The notes beneath the pieces were generated by a model. The model was not told the origin of the DNA. It was given only the letters and a program-made list of their open reading frames with translations, and ran no database searches. From contig ML662449.1 of the NCBI GenBank assembly GCA_007570785.1, positions 16,295,013 to 16,359,012 on the forward strand: a DNA stretch of 64,000 nt, in the 5' to 3' direction. This document shows, one piece after another, positions 13,053-24,469 of this stretch (the stretch's first letter is position 1; every line of letters starts with the position of its first letter). The translations under genes and the position numbers were made by a program. Source of the DNA: Antilocapra americana. Its lineage: Eukaryota; Chordata; Mammalia; Artiodactyla; Antilocapridae.

Positions 13053-13509
13053 CTAAAGTATTCATGTATATTTTTGTGTTTGTTGATATATAAGTATGTT
13101 TGAAAACTATGAGGAAATCTTTATAGCTCATTTTAAGGAAATCAACTGAGACTAGATTAAGAAACTACATTACAAAACTAGGTTAAGGAAAAAGTAAAAA
13201 GTCATCTGTTATATAACATGCAATAAATTTGGACCTGGTGAAGGGAATGAACCAGGCATGCTGAAAGAACATGTGGAAAGCCATAGAGTCTGGAGTACTG
13301 TGAGTTAAAGTTAGAGTTGTTGAAGAGGGTTTTAGAGAGAGGATGGAATCAGGGCCTTTGTAGAACATGGGAATACTTTCTGAGATTATTGCAAATGTTT
13401 TCATTTCATTACAAATCATTTTTTTTTCATATTATTAACATGCAAAATAACTACAGCAATAAATTTTGTTTAAAATATATAGACAAGCTTGTTTTTAAAC
13501 TTGAAATCT
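13053..13509. other. AT-rich spacer between two convergent BovB copies
   Basis: No repeat or gene is recognised. Two overlapping open frames of under 80 codons lie on opposite strands and look like chance. Confidence 0.5.
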
Positions 13510-13569
13510 CTTAGGTAAATTAAGTACATATTAAAATCACATGGTATATTGACTTACAATATCTCTCTT
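13510..13569 (+). repeat. Left copy of a ~58-60 bp direct repeat flanking BovB
   Basis: Matches 15,299-15,356. 21 bases (ATTAAGTACATATTAAAATC plus A) are identical; the remainder has a few substitutions and a 2-base indel. Confidence 0.9.
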
Positions 13570-15298
13570 CAGTTCAGTTCAGTTCAGTGATTCAGTCATG
13601 TCTGACTCTTTGAAACCCCATATACTGCAGCACACTAGGCTTCCCTGTCCATCACCAACTCTTGGAGCTTGTTCAAACTCATGTCCATTGTGTCAGTGAT
13701 GCCATCCAACCATCTCATCCTCTGACATACCCTTCTGCCTTCAATCTTTCTCAGCATCAGGGTCTTTTCCAATGAATCAGTTTGCATCAAGTGGCCAAAG
13801 TATTGGAGCTTCAGCTTCAAACTAAGTCCTTCCAATGAATATTCAGGACTGATTTCCTTTAGGATTGACTGGTTTTATCTCCTTGGAGTCCAAGGGACTC
13901 TCAAGAGTCTTTTCCAATATCACAGTTCAAAAGCATAAATACTCTGGTGCTCAGCTTTCTTTATGGCCCAGCTCTCACTTCAGCATATGACTGATGGAAA
14001 ATGCATCCCTTATACATTTGACTAGACCACCCTTTGTTGGCAAAGTAATGTCTCTGCTTTTTAATATGCTGTTTAAGTTCATCATAGCTTTTCTTCCAAG
14101 GAGCAAGCATCATTTAATGTCATGGATAAAGTCACCATCTGCAGTGATTTTGGAGCCCCAAGAAATAAAGTCTGTCACTGTTTCCATTGTTACCCCATCC
14201 ATTTGCCATGAAGTGATGGGATTGGATGCCATGATCTTACTTTGTTGAATGTTGAGTTGAAACAAGTTTTTCACTCTCCTCTTTCACTTTCATCAAGAGG
14301 CTCTTCAGTGTATCTTCATTTTCTGTTATAGAGGTGGTGTCATCTGCATATCTTAAGTTATTGATATTTCTTCCTAAAATCTTATTTCAGCTTGTGCATC
14401 ATCCAGCGTGCCATTTTGCATTATCTACTCTATATAGAAGTTAAATAAGCAGATTGACAATATTTGGCCTTGTCATACTCCTTTCGCAATTTGGAGCCAG
14501 TCCTGTGTTCCATGGCTTGGCCCAACTGTTGCTTCTTGACCTGCATATAGATTTCCTAGGAGGCAGGTAAAGTGGTCTGATATTCTCATCTCTTTAGGAA
14601 ATTTCCACAGCTTGTTGTGATCCACACAGTCAAAGGCTCTGGCATAGTCAATGAAGCAAACAAAAGTAGATGTTTTTCTGGAATTCTCTTGCTTTTGCTG
14701 TGATCCAGCAGATGTTGGCAATTTGATCTCTGGTTCCTCTGCCTTTTCTAAATCCTACTTGAACATCTGTAAGTTCTCAGTTCACATACTGTTAAAGCTT
14801 AGCTTGGAGAATTTTGAGCATTACTTTAGCTTGTGTTGTAAGTGCAATTGTGTGGTAGTTTGAACATTCTTTGACATTACCTTTCTTTGGGATTGGAATG
14901 AAAGCTGACCTTTTCCAGTCCTGTAGCCATTGCTGACTTTTCCAAATTTGCTGACATATTGAGTGCAGCACTTTCACAGCATGATCTTTTAGGATTTGAA
15001 AGAGTTCAATGGGAATTCCATCACCTCCACTAACTTTCTTCATGGCGATGCTTCCTAAGGCCCACTTGACTTTGCACTCCAGGATGTCTGGCTCTAGGTG
15101 AGTGACCACACCATCATGGTTATCTAGGTCATTAATATCTGTTTTGTATAGTTCTTCTGTGTATTCTTGTCATCTCTTCTTAATATCTTTTGCTTCTGTT
15201 AGGTCCATACTGTTTCTGTCCTTCATCGCGCCCATCTTTGCATGAAACGTTCCCTTGGTATCTCTAATGTTACTGAAGAGATCTCTAGTCTTTCCCAT
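13570..15298 (-). mobile_element. BovB LINE, 5'-truncated, minus strand
   Basis: The left end is the BovB 3' terminus (repeated CAGTT units, then the ATTCAGTCATGTCTGAC block shared with Bov SINEs). The sequence then runs through RT remnants such as FDCVDHNKLWKFPKEM (frame 14,473-14,721) and KVSGGDGIPIELFQILKD (frame 14,792-15,109). It stops within the region between endonuclease and RT at about 15,298. It is flanked on both sides by the same ~58-base sequence, so both ends are well defined. All frames are interrupted. Confidence 0.92.
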
Positions 15299-15356
15299 CT
15301 TAGGGAAGATTAAGTACATATTAAAATCATATGACATGTTGACATAATATCTGTCT
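15299..15356 (+). repeat. Right copy of the ~58 bp direct repeat flanking BovB
   Basis: See 13,510-13,569. The 5' end of the BovB copy stops exactly where this repeat begins. Confidence 0.9.
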
Positions 15357-16717
15357 TAGAAAAATCTAATTTATTTTTAACAACAATCAAAATTCTGAAT
15401 TATTTCACAGCCCCTATGACATTTTTGAGTCAACACTTTAATAGGTTTAAAATGTAATCAAGTTCTAAGCTCCCCTTTTTTTTAAAAAAAAAAACAACAC
15501 ATCTGCACGTGTATAGCTTGTTAAAATAATAAAAACTTGAAGTGTCAAGACATGAGTATATCTTCTTTCCCCTTCTCCAGTCTTGCCCAGTCTTGCTCAG
15601 TGTCAAATAAGACTGCAGACTCAGAACTGAAAATCTTCTATCTATGAAGATTTTCAATAGAAAATTTTAAAGATTAAAAAAAAAAATCTGCATTGCAGGA
15701 AGGAAGGAAAAAAAGTTTACACATCAAGGTCTGGTGTCAATTCCTCCAATACATCAAACTCCAGATATGTTGTGTCCAGAGCGCCATCTAAGACACTTTC
15801 TGAGAAAGTCTGTGTGAATCAGATGAAGAAGACATCTTCATACTCAGGATGGGTGGAGTTCATGGCATGAAATGATATGAGATATGGGTTGTGATTTTCT
15901 ACAGAGAAGATGACACAATAATAACTGATGAAACTTTAAAAAAATTGTATTTGAAAGACATGTTTATAACAAATATTTGGGAATTGTTACCTTGTCTCTA
16001 TAAAATCTTTTCTTCAAAAAACATTTCTTCTCATAAAAAGGTTTTGATTTCTTCAACATGCCTGTCTTGTATCAGGAACACAGTTGTAGATCACTTTAAT
16101 CATTTCTAAGGTTACCTCTGTTTGCTCTTTCTTTTTCACTTTTCACAACTGAACTCCTGGTTTTGTCCTTAATCATGCCATGTAGCAATGAGAACATTCT
16201 CACTTTCTCTTTGTTCACCCTTCCCCTGCTCACTCTCTCCTTGTTTCTCTGTCTTCAGTCAAACAGGAATAAGCATTTTATAGCACAATTTTGTTTTAAG
16301 TCCTTTTATACAAATAAATGTACACTTTAATCTCTAAAAAATCCAATTATATTGTCTTCTAAGTTCTGCATAAACAAAATTACTTAATTCAAATGAAAAA
16401 AGACATGTGGCATCTAATATCTATGTTTGGATATGTTAAATTAATACAACTCTTAAAGTTGGGAAGGCATTTTTTTCTTGTCTTCACTAAAAACGCAAAG
16501 TTAAGTAATTATGCTGTATGTGTGCTTGAGGACACAAAGTCTACATGTAAGACCATTTAAACAAGTTCTTTATAATCATTCACACACAACAAAACCAAAC
16601 CATATGTTAAATATGTGCCTGATAACTTATTCTCCTGTTTTGTTTTGTGTTATAAGAGAAAGAGCCTGTGTATAATGAATGATAATATGGTTTTTCAAAA
16701 TAAAAAATTAAAATATT
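15357..16717. other. AT-rich intergenic DNA, nothing identified
   Basis: There are poly-T/poly-A runs near 15,475-15,495 and 15,678-15,686. Open frames of 72-87 codons show no recognisable composition or motif. Confidence 0.5.
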
Positions 16718-17003
16718 TGAATTGTAGTTTTTTTTTTTTTATTGTTTTTGCCATACATTGTTATGGTATCACCATGGGTTTACATATGCTTCCCCTCCAG
16801 GTCCCCCCTCCCTCCTCCCTCCCCCCCGGGAAATCTCGCTGCACCAGTCCCGAGCATCAATCCTGGGCTGGCGATTGATTAGACGCATGACATTAACATG
16901 CTTCAATGCCCTTCTCCCATATCATCCCACCCTTACCCTCATCCACAAAGTCCACAAGTCTATTCTATACATCTGCGTTCCTTTTGTTGTGAATTGTAGT
17001 TTT
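16718..17003 (-). mobile_element. 5'-truncated ruminant L1 (3' UTR) with 14-bp target duplication
   Basis: The T-run at 16,732-16,741 is the poly-A tail of a minus-strand insertion. The body contains the L1 3' UTR: GTTTTTGCCATACATTG, a C-rich tract at 16,800-16,828 (a G-rich tract on the sense strand) and CCCATATCATCCCACCC. The element occupies about 16,732-16,989. It is flanked by TGAATTGTAGTTTT at 16,718-16,731 and 16,990-17,003. Read on the minus strand, the cut site is TTTTT/AAAAC, a classical L1 endonuclease site. A close relative in the other orientation lies at 51,371-51,620. Confidence 0.88.
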
Positions 17004-17385
17004 AAAAATATGCCTCCTTATGGATTTTTCATGTCTCTTGAATATGTTTGCAAGTTCTAATACAAAATATTCCATGAATGTGTATTATTTGTTGCATCAT
17101 ATTGCTTCACAATAATTGAAGCAATTATTGAAGATCACCTTATATGATCTTATTCATATAAGATGAATAATAATTTTTTTCTAATTTGTTAGTTCTTGTC
17201 CTGTTTGCTCTCTGAATCATTTCAATCCTGTTCTCTGTATCTCAGGGGAGAGACTCCTGCAACCTGTGTGTGGGGAGCCCTATGTCAGTTGATTTTTGCT
17301 AGATGGATCAATGGAACATTGAAAAGCAAGAGAAACAGAGACAGAAAACTTCTTTTCTCTTTGCATTGGGTGGTACCTCTAGCAT
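17004..17385. other. Intergenic DNA, nothing identified
   Basis: A small palindromic AT stretch occurs near 17,115-17,165 (AATTGAAGCAATTATTGAAG, then two TATAAGATGAAT-like and TTATATGATCTTATTCATAT blocks). No gene or named repeat is seen. Confidence 0.5.
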
Positions 17386-17396
17386 CATGTATCATA

Positions 17397-17610
17397 GGGC
17401 TTCCCTGGTGGCTTAGTGGTAAAGAACCCACCTGCCAATGAAGGAGATGCAGGTTCAAGCCTTGGATCAGGAAGATCCCCTGGAGTAGAAAATGGCAACC
17501 CAGTCCAATATTCTTGCCTGGGAAATCCCATGGACAGAGGGGCTTGACAGGTTACAGTCCATGGGGTTGCAAGAGTCAGACACAACTTTGCAACTAAATA
17601 ACGACAGCAA
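17397..17610 (+). mobile_element. Bov-tA SINE
   Basis: The head GGGCTTCCCTGGTGGCTTAG is derived from tRNA. It is followed by the B-box-like GGTTCAAGCC and the Bov-A part (CCAGTCCAATATTCTTGCCTG through GACACAAC). The exact 11-bp duplication CATGTATCATA lies at 17,386-17,396 and 17,611-17,621. It is full length and relatively young. Confidence 0.95.
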
Positions 17611-18200
17611 CATGTATCATAATTATATTATGGATACATTCTCTCATCTTTGAAGCTAATATTGTCTTCTAAGTCTGCTCATGTGATTTTAGTGAACTAA
17701 TACTTAGTAGTGTTAAGGATGCTTCAAGTCTCTGATTGGTATTTCAGGATGGCAGACATGTGCATCTGCAGTTGATTCATGTCTATGTGTGGAAAAATCC
17801 ACCACAGTATCGCAAAGTAAGTATCCTCTAGTTAAAATCAATCAATCAAAAAATATATGCGGGAAGAATACAACCTCATTAAATATAATGCATTTAATGA
17901 AGGAGAAGCAGTAATTTGACCGAATATTATAGTGGACAGATTAAGGTAAATAGCAGTTTAAACTTTTATTTTTTATTATACAAATAACATGATTATTTTA
18001 AACTCTTTACAAAAAACAGAAATGAACCAAATCAGACACAATTGTCTTCTAAAAAGGAGAAATCCATTGTTAGCATTGTTGCCATTTCAGTTATGAGATC
18101 TCGCCTACCTGTTATTTAAAAAAAAGAAGTTTAGAAAAAATTTTATGTATGTACATTTATATACATAAAACATAGGTATAACATATGCTATGTATTATAT

Positions 18201-18408
18201 GTGTGCTTAGTCATTCAGTCATGTCTGACTCTTTCAGACTCCATGAATTGTAGCCCACCAGGCTCCTTTGTCCATGGAGATTCTCCAGGCAAGAATACTG
18301 GAGTGAGTTGCCATGCCCTCCTCCAGGGATCTTCCCAATCTAGGGATCAAACCCAGGTCTCCTGTGTTGAAGGTGGATTCTTTATTGTCTGAACCATCAG
18401 AGAAGCCC
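18201..18408 (-). mobile_element. Bov-tA SINE
   Basis: Complete antisense Bov-tA: Bov-A part first (GTCATGTCTGACTCTTTCAG), tRNA-derived head last (ending GAGAAGCCC). It is flanked by an 11-bp duplication, ATGTATTATAT, at 18,190-18,200 and 18,409-18,419. Confidence 0.94.
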
Positions 18409-18419
18409 ATGTATTATAT

Positions 18420-19505
18420 ATCAGTAAATAATTTGTAGCTTATTTCTATATGTATTCCAGCATTTATTCTTGCCTCAAATCTGAGTCGCAAAGAGCTGGG
18501 CTCCCATTAAAAAATTATTTTATTAAAAACAAACAAATTAATAGAATAAATATATTTTGTTGTATGACATCTTCAGTTTAGAATGAGATTCTAAAAAGTT
18601 TCTTTTTTTAGCTATTGGATGAATTGGCGAAGGAGGCTTGCAATAACTTAGGGTTCTCTTTATGAGGCCTCTTGAGAAAATTCCTTCCTGGTTATGAAAT
18701 ACATAAGGATGTTTGTACTTCTTTTGAGTAATATATCTCTGTTTAGCATATGAACAAAGTACTTTATTTCTAAGAAAATCTCCCTTTTCACTTTGTCTAT
18801 GAGAAATCTTAATTGATTTTGTGGCCCATCTGTAAGCATTGTAAGCCATGAATAAAATATTGAGCATTTTTCCTGATTCTATTTCATTTTTTCACCTTTG
18901 TTACCATCTACCTTGGGTAGATATCCCTGTTAAATATCTGTGTAACCTTTTGTTGTGTTGCTTAATCACATATTTTTTAAACTATATTATTAAATTATAC
19001 AAAAACTAAAGCTCAACAACTTTCCTCATAAAATATGTGCACACAAAATGCAAAATTTTTGGATTATTCATTTACTTTTAAATTATCTGTAGACTTTTCT
19101 CCTTTTTTTAAAAACTTTTTTTAAACAAGTAACTCAAATATGTATTCAGTTTCCCTAGTTCTGGGATCCCATCTGTTTTTTATTCAGAAAAGACTTCAAA
19201 AGAAAGTCCAGAATATGAAAGTATCATAACAGACAGACACAGAGCTTATTTAAGCTTGAATTGTAATAAAAATATTTTTAACTAAATACAAATTACTGTT
19301 GAAAGCTTACAAAAATATAGCAGCAGTCAAAATTTTACATCTGTTGACATATTCTTCCACCTGTGAATTTAAACTGGCTGTGTAACAACTTAATTCTAAG
19401 AAACAGCTTTGTTCCTTGTAAAGTGAGATTATACTTTTAAGAAAGTGTTGGCCTATAAATTCTAGACTAGCCTATCAAGGTTGAGAAAGAATTGATGACA
19501 TAAAG
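18420..19505. other. AT-rich intergenic DNA, unassigned 109-codon frame
   Basis: The minus-strand frame 18,538-18,867 is rich in K, S and Y. It has no recognisable domain, no splice or promoter context, and no partner. I regard it as chance. Confidence 0.45.
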
Positions 19506-19720
19506 CAGGAATAGGCAAACTTTTTGTAAAAAGGCTTAGATAATAAACATTTTAAGATCTGCTAGATATGTGGCTTCTTTAACAACTACTCAAATTTGTT
19601 ATTATGAAAGAGGCCACAGACAGTAAATAAGCAAATGGGCATAAATGAACAAGACTGTGTTCTAATAAAATTTATTTACAAAATATGTTTGGCTACCAGG
19701 TCATAGTTTTCTGACCTATG
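19506..19720 (+). mobile_element. Non-autonomous hAT (Charlie/MER-type) DNA transposon
   Basis: The left end CAGGAATAGGCAAACTTTTTG and the inverted right end (CATAGGTCAGAAAACTATG read backwards) form imperfect terminal repeats. The interior has TAAAAAGGCTTAGATAATAAAC and CTAATAAAATTTATTTACAAA blocks, as in a common mammalian hAT-type MITE. The 8-bp target duplication is too degraded to define. The family name is uncertain. Confidence 0.7.
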
Positions 19721-20690
19721 AAATAAAATGTCTATAGTTATTTTTATCAGATTTTCCTCTTGAGGTTTTGGTAGATAACTGTGTACTGCAAACAATAAAA
19801 AATAAGGATATCACTATTAAGGAATAATTGTTATTTTTGATATCTTGATGTTTTTAGTTTAGGTAATTTTAGTTTTCTTTAACATATATAAAATGTAATT
19901 ATATAATGAAAATATAATTTGTTGATAAAAATCTGTACATATGTTCATTCTGTTACCCTTCTTTTTTCATGTAACATTATGTTAATATTCAGAGAAAAAA
20001 ATGAATCATATTTGTGTCTGAAAATGCCTATTTTGTAGTACCTTTATCTCTTCTTCTTTTTAAATTCTGTGATAGATTCCTATAGGATCCTATAGTTTCA
20101 CTTTATTTTATTCATTATCATTATAACCATGACCAAATTGCTTACAAAAATGTTTATGCTAACATTCTGCAAGACAGTTTATGAGCATGGGTTTTTAATA
20201 AGGTAACAGATAAACTATCAGGGAAGAGATTTTAGGGGGCTATCATAAACATAGCTATGAAACAATCTATTTCTTCAACTCTAGGTTCTCAGAGGTATGG
20301 GATCTGAAATTCATAATGCTCAGTTATTATAAAAGGTTAAAATAGCATTCTCAAGGACTTACATGGCTACCAGAAATATTTTAAATGATAGTAAGAATTT
20401 TTTTTTTATCTCAGGACACTATATAGCAGTTACAACATTGTTGTATATTAATTACTAAGTTTTATTTTCATCCTTTTCTCTATCTCTGTCAGAAACTATG
20501 GGAGGAGAGGAATGGTTTCTATGCTATTCACGTGTACAAACATACACAAATCTGCTATGTTCAAGGAGCCTGGAGAGCTGATGAGTACTGGGTGATGATA
20601 AAGCAAGTAGTCCTAAAGATTAACATAGATTCTATTGCCGTGTAGAATCTATGCTATGTAGAATCTATTTAATAATTAAAGTATTATTCA
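19721..20690. other. AT-rich intergenic DNA, nothing identified
   Basis: No repeat is named with confidence and no open frame is of interest. A local duplication, TAGAATCTATG/TAGAATCTATT, occurs near 20,644-20,668. Confidence 0.45.
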
Positions 20691-20709
20691 AGACTTAGTG
20701 TATATACAC

Positions 20710-20871
20710 TGCTGCTGCTGCTAAGTTGCTTCAGTCGTGTCCGACTCTGTGCAACCCCATAGATGGCAGCCTACCAAGCTCTCTGTCCCTGGAATTTTCC
20801 AGGCAAGAACACTGGAGTGGGTTGCCATTTCCTTCTGCAGTGCATGAGAATGGAAAGTGAAAGTGAAGTCG
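20710..20871 (-). mobile_element. BOV-A2 SINE monomer inserted in an L1 3' end
   Basis: The (CTG) start is followed by TTCAGTCGTGTCCGACTCTG and CAAGAACACTGGAGTGGGTTG. The Bov-A block is present once. Short TACAC direct repeats at 20,705-20,709 and 20,872-20,876 mark the ends inside an older L1 fragment. Confidence 0.85.
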
Positions 20872-21181
20872 TACACAGTGGAATATTATTCAGCCATAGA
20901 AAGGAATGAAACAATGCCATTTGTAGCAATATGGATGGACTTAGAGATTATCATCCTAAGAGAAGTAAGCCAGGCAGAGGATCAGGGAATCAGCTCAGGG
21001 AAAAGGACCATGGGGCCAGCTCAGGAAACCATACTTACTATCTTGTAATAACCTGTAAGGGAAGAGAATGTAAAAAGAGAATATATATGTATAACTGAAT
21101 CACTTTTATATTTCTCTGAAACTAACACAACATTACAAAATCTACTATATTTCAGTACACTTTAAAAGGTAAACAAAAAAA
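20872..21181 (+). mobile_element. L1 3'-end fragment
   Basis: The segment GTGGAATATTATTCAGCCAT is near the end of ORF2/3' UTR in ruminant L1. It is followed by GAAGTAAGCCAGGCAGAGGA and the terminal CTAACACAACATTACAAAAT block with an A-rich tail. Coding capacity is lost. Confidence 0.85.
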
Positions 21182-21185
21182 GTAG

Positions 21186-22310
21186 ATTTTAAGACATAAC
21201 AATGATAACATTAGAAAGCAAATGCAAAGATGTGATTAAATCAGAAATATATCTTAAAGTACTAGAAATAAAAAGTTGCTTGGAAATTTCTTTACAACTT
21301 TGCTTTAGAAGATAAAATTTTATTTCATGCCTTATCTTTATTTGAGAAATGCTTTCCACAGCATTCACCCAAAGGTGCAGTTGTGACTCTTACCTATGTA
21401 GTTCTAACTTCCCATAGAAAGCAAACACATTCTAGGGGGGGAAATGTCACAAACCTTTCAATTTATAGACTTGAAGTTGGTTACATCATGGATGTCTTGA
21501 AGAAGGGAACCAGTGCAGCATGTTTACAGAGAGAGGAATGGGATGTTCTTGTCACCTAAATTTCTGAATGGCCATAGCTAGGTGGCAAATTCTCCTGATT
21601 CCTTTCACAATCAGAAATTTTCTCTAACTCTAATACAATCAATTTCACAAGGATACTTTAGGCTTAAGAATTTTTTTTGGCTGAGTTATAAGCATTTTAA
21701 CATTCTTTCGAAAATGTTCATTATAGTATATTATTCTAAGTCATTTCTCAATTGTATTTGGTTCAAAATGTTAATTGTTAATCTGTGGGAACCATGAGCT
21801 TTGTAGACAATGTAGAAACACATAAATATAGACTCTGGCCCCGAAGAATTTACAAGAATGTGGGGAGAAGATAAACCCAGAGATGAAATCATAGTCCTAA
21901 TAGATGGCAGTGTGAGCAGTGCCTTAAGAAAAACTCAAAGCCCTAGAGACGTGCGGAGAAAGAGATCACATTTGACAAAGTAGATAGATCAGTAATAATC
22001 ATGACAGTGGTGATGGCCTTTGGGAATGTCATGATACTAACATGATGAAACTTATGTTGAACAAATTTGATGAGATGGGGAAGGCTAAGCTCTATCCGTA
22101 GCATATGAAAAATTCAGTTTGACTGGAAGCAGTTGATTCCTATAATGTGTGAAGAAGAATGTGGTGGAAATAATGTGGGAAGGTAGTCTAATGAAAGTCA
22201 TCAAGAATAGAAATAATTTGTTCCACTGATTTTAAGCCTGGGATCTGTTTTCATACTAATATCTTCACCACTTGTAATACCAACTATTGGTATTCTTGGC
22301 AATCCCAAAT
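21186..22310. other. AT-rich intergenic DNA, nothing identified
   Basis: A G-run at 21,434-21,440 and a 71-codon frame at 21,582-21,797 are visible. Neither belongs to a family I recognise. Confidence 0.45.
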
Positions 22311-23005
22311 TGATAAGAGGAGAGACAATAAACTCAGGCATTATTGGGGCCCTTGCTGCAGCAGGGAGGAGAGTGAGAATGAGTAACAGGTTTCCTTGCT
22401 TGCTTCCTCCCTGGTCAGGGGAGAGTTTGTTCCTTATATAGGATAAGGAGGGGCTTCCCTGGTTGCTCAGACATTAAAGAATCTGCCTGCAATGCAAGAG
22501 ACCTGGATTCAGTCTTTGGGTTAGGAAGATCCTGTGGAGAAGGGAATGGCTACCCACTCCAGGATTCTTGCCTGGGAAATCCCATGGACAGAGAAGCCTG
22601 GTGGGCTAGAATCCATTGGGTTGTGAAAGTCAGACATGACTGAGGGATTAAAACTTTCACTTTTTCATGGAATAATAGTAGGGTTGTGTTCAGGGATCAG
22701 GCCAGTGGGATGGCTTAGTTGTTTTGTCCACTCCTGTTGTGGTGTGGAGTGCAGTGGATATGCACATTTCCTTGCTTTTGCTCCTCGTACCATGTTTTTG
22801 CTCTAGGCTCATTAGAAATAGCTATTGAGTTTCTCATTTTTTGCATCTTTTCATCAATACTTTGCCCCACTGCACATACATGCATATAGTTATTTTTAGT
22901 TCCTTATAGCTTCTTTGCATTTTGTTTGAGGAGAGGTTTGTCCAAGTGCAAGCATTGCAGCGCAGGGTCCCAGGTCCCAGTCTGTTCCACTTTTAACCCA
23001 AGTCA
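22311..23005 (+). mobile_element. Possible ruminant LTR carrying a Bov-tA insertion
   Basis: The two parts left and right of the SINE (22,311-22,450 and 22,666-23,005) are less AT-rich than their surroundings. The left part contains CCTTATATAGGATAAGG, a plausible TATA box, after CTTCCTCCCTGGTCAGGGG. The right part continues in similar style (GTTGTGGTGTGGAGTGCAGTGG, then GCGCAGGGTCCCAGGTCCC). The segment can be framed by TG and CA, but I see no clear target duplication and no internal retroviral sequence. It may equally be unique DNA. Confidence 0.3.
22451..22665 (+). mobile_element. Bov-tA SINE
   Basis: The tRNA-derived head GGGCTTCCCTGGTTGCTCAG is followed by the Bov-A part with CCAGGATTCTTGCCTGGG and CAGACATGACTGAGGGA. 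The target duplication is not resolved. Confidence 0.9.
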
Positions 23006-23239
23006 ATGTTTTTCCTTTATTTCTTTGTGCAATAGAGGTACAGAAAAGTTAAATTAATGACAGAGTAGGATCCAGGAATGAGACAACAAGAAAAACTTCG
23101 AGAAATACCTGTATATATGTTTTTAAAAACCACATTACTCTAAAATTGTGCAGCGTAGTTCAAGAGTATTAATTTAAATTACTTCCATTTTTGTGTGTTT
23201 TAAGGGATAAAAAATACTTTCACAGATGTTGTGTATATA

Positions 23240-23360
23240 TATTTAGTCCTCAATTATACTGTAAAATAAGAAGAGGATGCACGATCACTTTATGGATGAG
23301 GAAATCAAGCATCAGAATATAAGAAAGGGTGATCAAATGGAGAGATCTTAAAAGCCTAAA
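23240..23360 (+). mobile_element. Possible MIR SINE core fragment
   Basis: The block TTTATGGATGAGGAAATCAAG resembles the MIR core (TTTACAGATGAGGAAACTGAG). The flanks are degraded, so this is tentative. Confidence 0.35.
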
Positions 23361-23446
23361 TTTCCAAAAAGGATGAATAATAAAACAATAGCATTGCTTG
23401 ACAAAAAAAAATGGGTTGAGATTTTCTGGGTTGGTACAGCTAAAAG

Positions 23447-23660
23447 CAGGAGAAGAAAATGACAACCCATTCCAGTATTCTTGCCTGGAGAATCCCATGG
23501 ACAAAGGAGCCTGGTGGGACACGACTGAAGCAACTTAGCATGCATGCATGCCTTGGAGAAGGAAACGGCAACCCAGTCCAGTATTCTTCCCTGGAGAATA
23601 CCAGGGACAGGGGAGCCTGGTGGGCTGCCGAAGCAACTTAGCAGCAGCAACAGCAACTAA
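23447..23660 (+). mobile_element. BOV-A2 SINE (dimer)
   Basis: Two Bov-A monomers are in tandem. Each carries a CCAGTATTCTTGCCTGGAGAA-type block (23,472 and 23,578). The second ends with GCAGCAGCAACAGCAAC. Confidence 0.9.
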
Positions 23661-24458
23661 ATGAAATTATTTTGAAACTTAGCTTCAGAGGTAAAGAACC
23701 AAGAGCAAGACTATTACTAGAAAGAAATGAATGTCACTTAAGTTTTGAATTAGGAAAACTAGCTCAGTTGATGGACATTGAAGAGAGGATTGATGCAAAG
23801 TTTATTCTGAACAGAAACAGAAACTAGAAAACAGCAAAAATCAAATCACTGCAAGCATTTGTAATGAAAGAAAAGCACACTGTGACCACCCTTAATTTCC
23901 CTTGTGTGGCAGGTGAGAGATCTGTAGTGTAGGGTCATCAAAAGAATATGACCAGCGCAAAGCAATTTAGAAGACTGACAGTGGTAGAAACCAACTAAAC
24001 ACTTAATAATGCAATGCATTCCCACTATCTGCCATCCCAATGTTTCTTTTTGTGAAAGAATATTATTATAATGGACTCTTGTCTAATTTCTCCATTTGGG
24101 ATGAAGATTATCCTGGTGTGACAGTCTTTAGAAAGGCTTCTGGGAAATAAAAGAGCTAGGAATCTTTAGAGAGCTCTTCTAGAGGCACAAGATTACATTA
24201 CAACTTTTACCCACAGTTGTAATACCAACTGCATCCCAAAGCCAACTCTTGTTGTTGGGATTCAGGTGGAGTATCTGTTTAACTGATGTAATAGTTTTTA
24301 CATCTCTTATAAAATTACCTTTATAGATTGCTCCAAAATCTTCACTTTATATTTCAGTTGTTGCCAAAAAAAAAAAAAAAAAAAGAAGAAGAATCTATAG
24401 ACCAAACTCTTCCAGGAAATATTCCAACATAACTAAGCCTTTGAATTTAAATTCCACT
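23661..24458. other. Intergenic DNA with an (A)19 run
   Basis: A 19-base A-run at 24,366-24,384 could be the tail of an old retrocopy, but no body is recognised upstream. Confidence 0.45.
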
Positions 24459-24469
24459 CATTGCTCTCT

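Noticed and set aside
17397..17470. tRNA-like promoter box in Bov-tA heads
   Set aside because: These are SINE heads derived from tRNA; they do not form a tRNA gene.
18538..18867. 109-codon minus-strand frame, among the longer frames outside identified repeats
   Set aside because: AT-driven composition (K, S, Y), no recognisable domain, no promoter, splice or conservation evidence. A frame of this length is not surprising in 64 kb.
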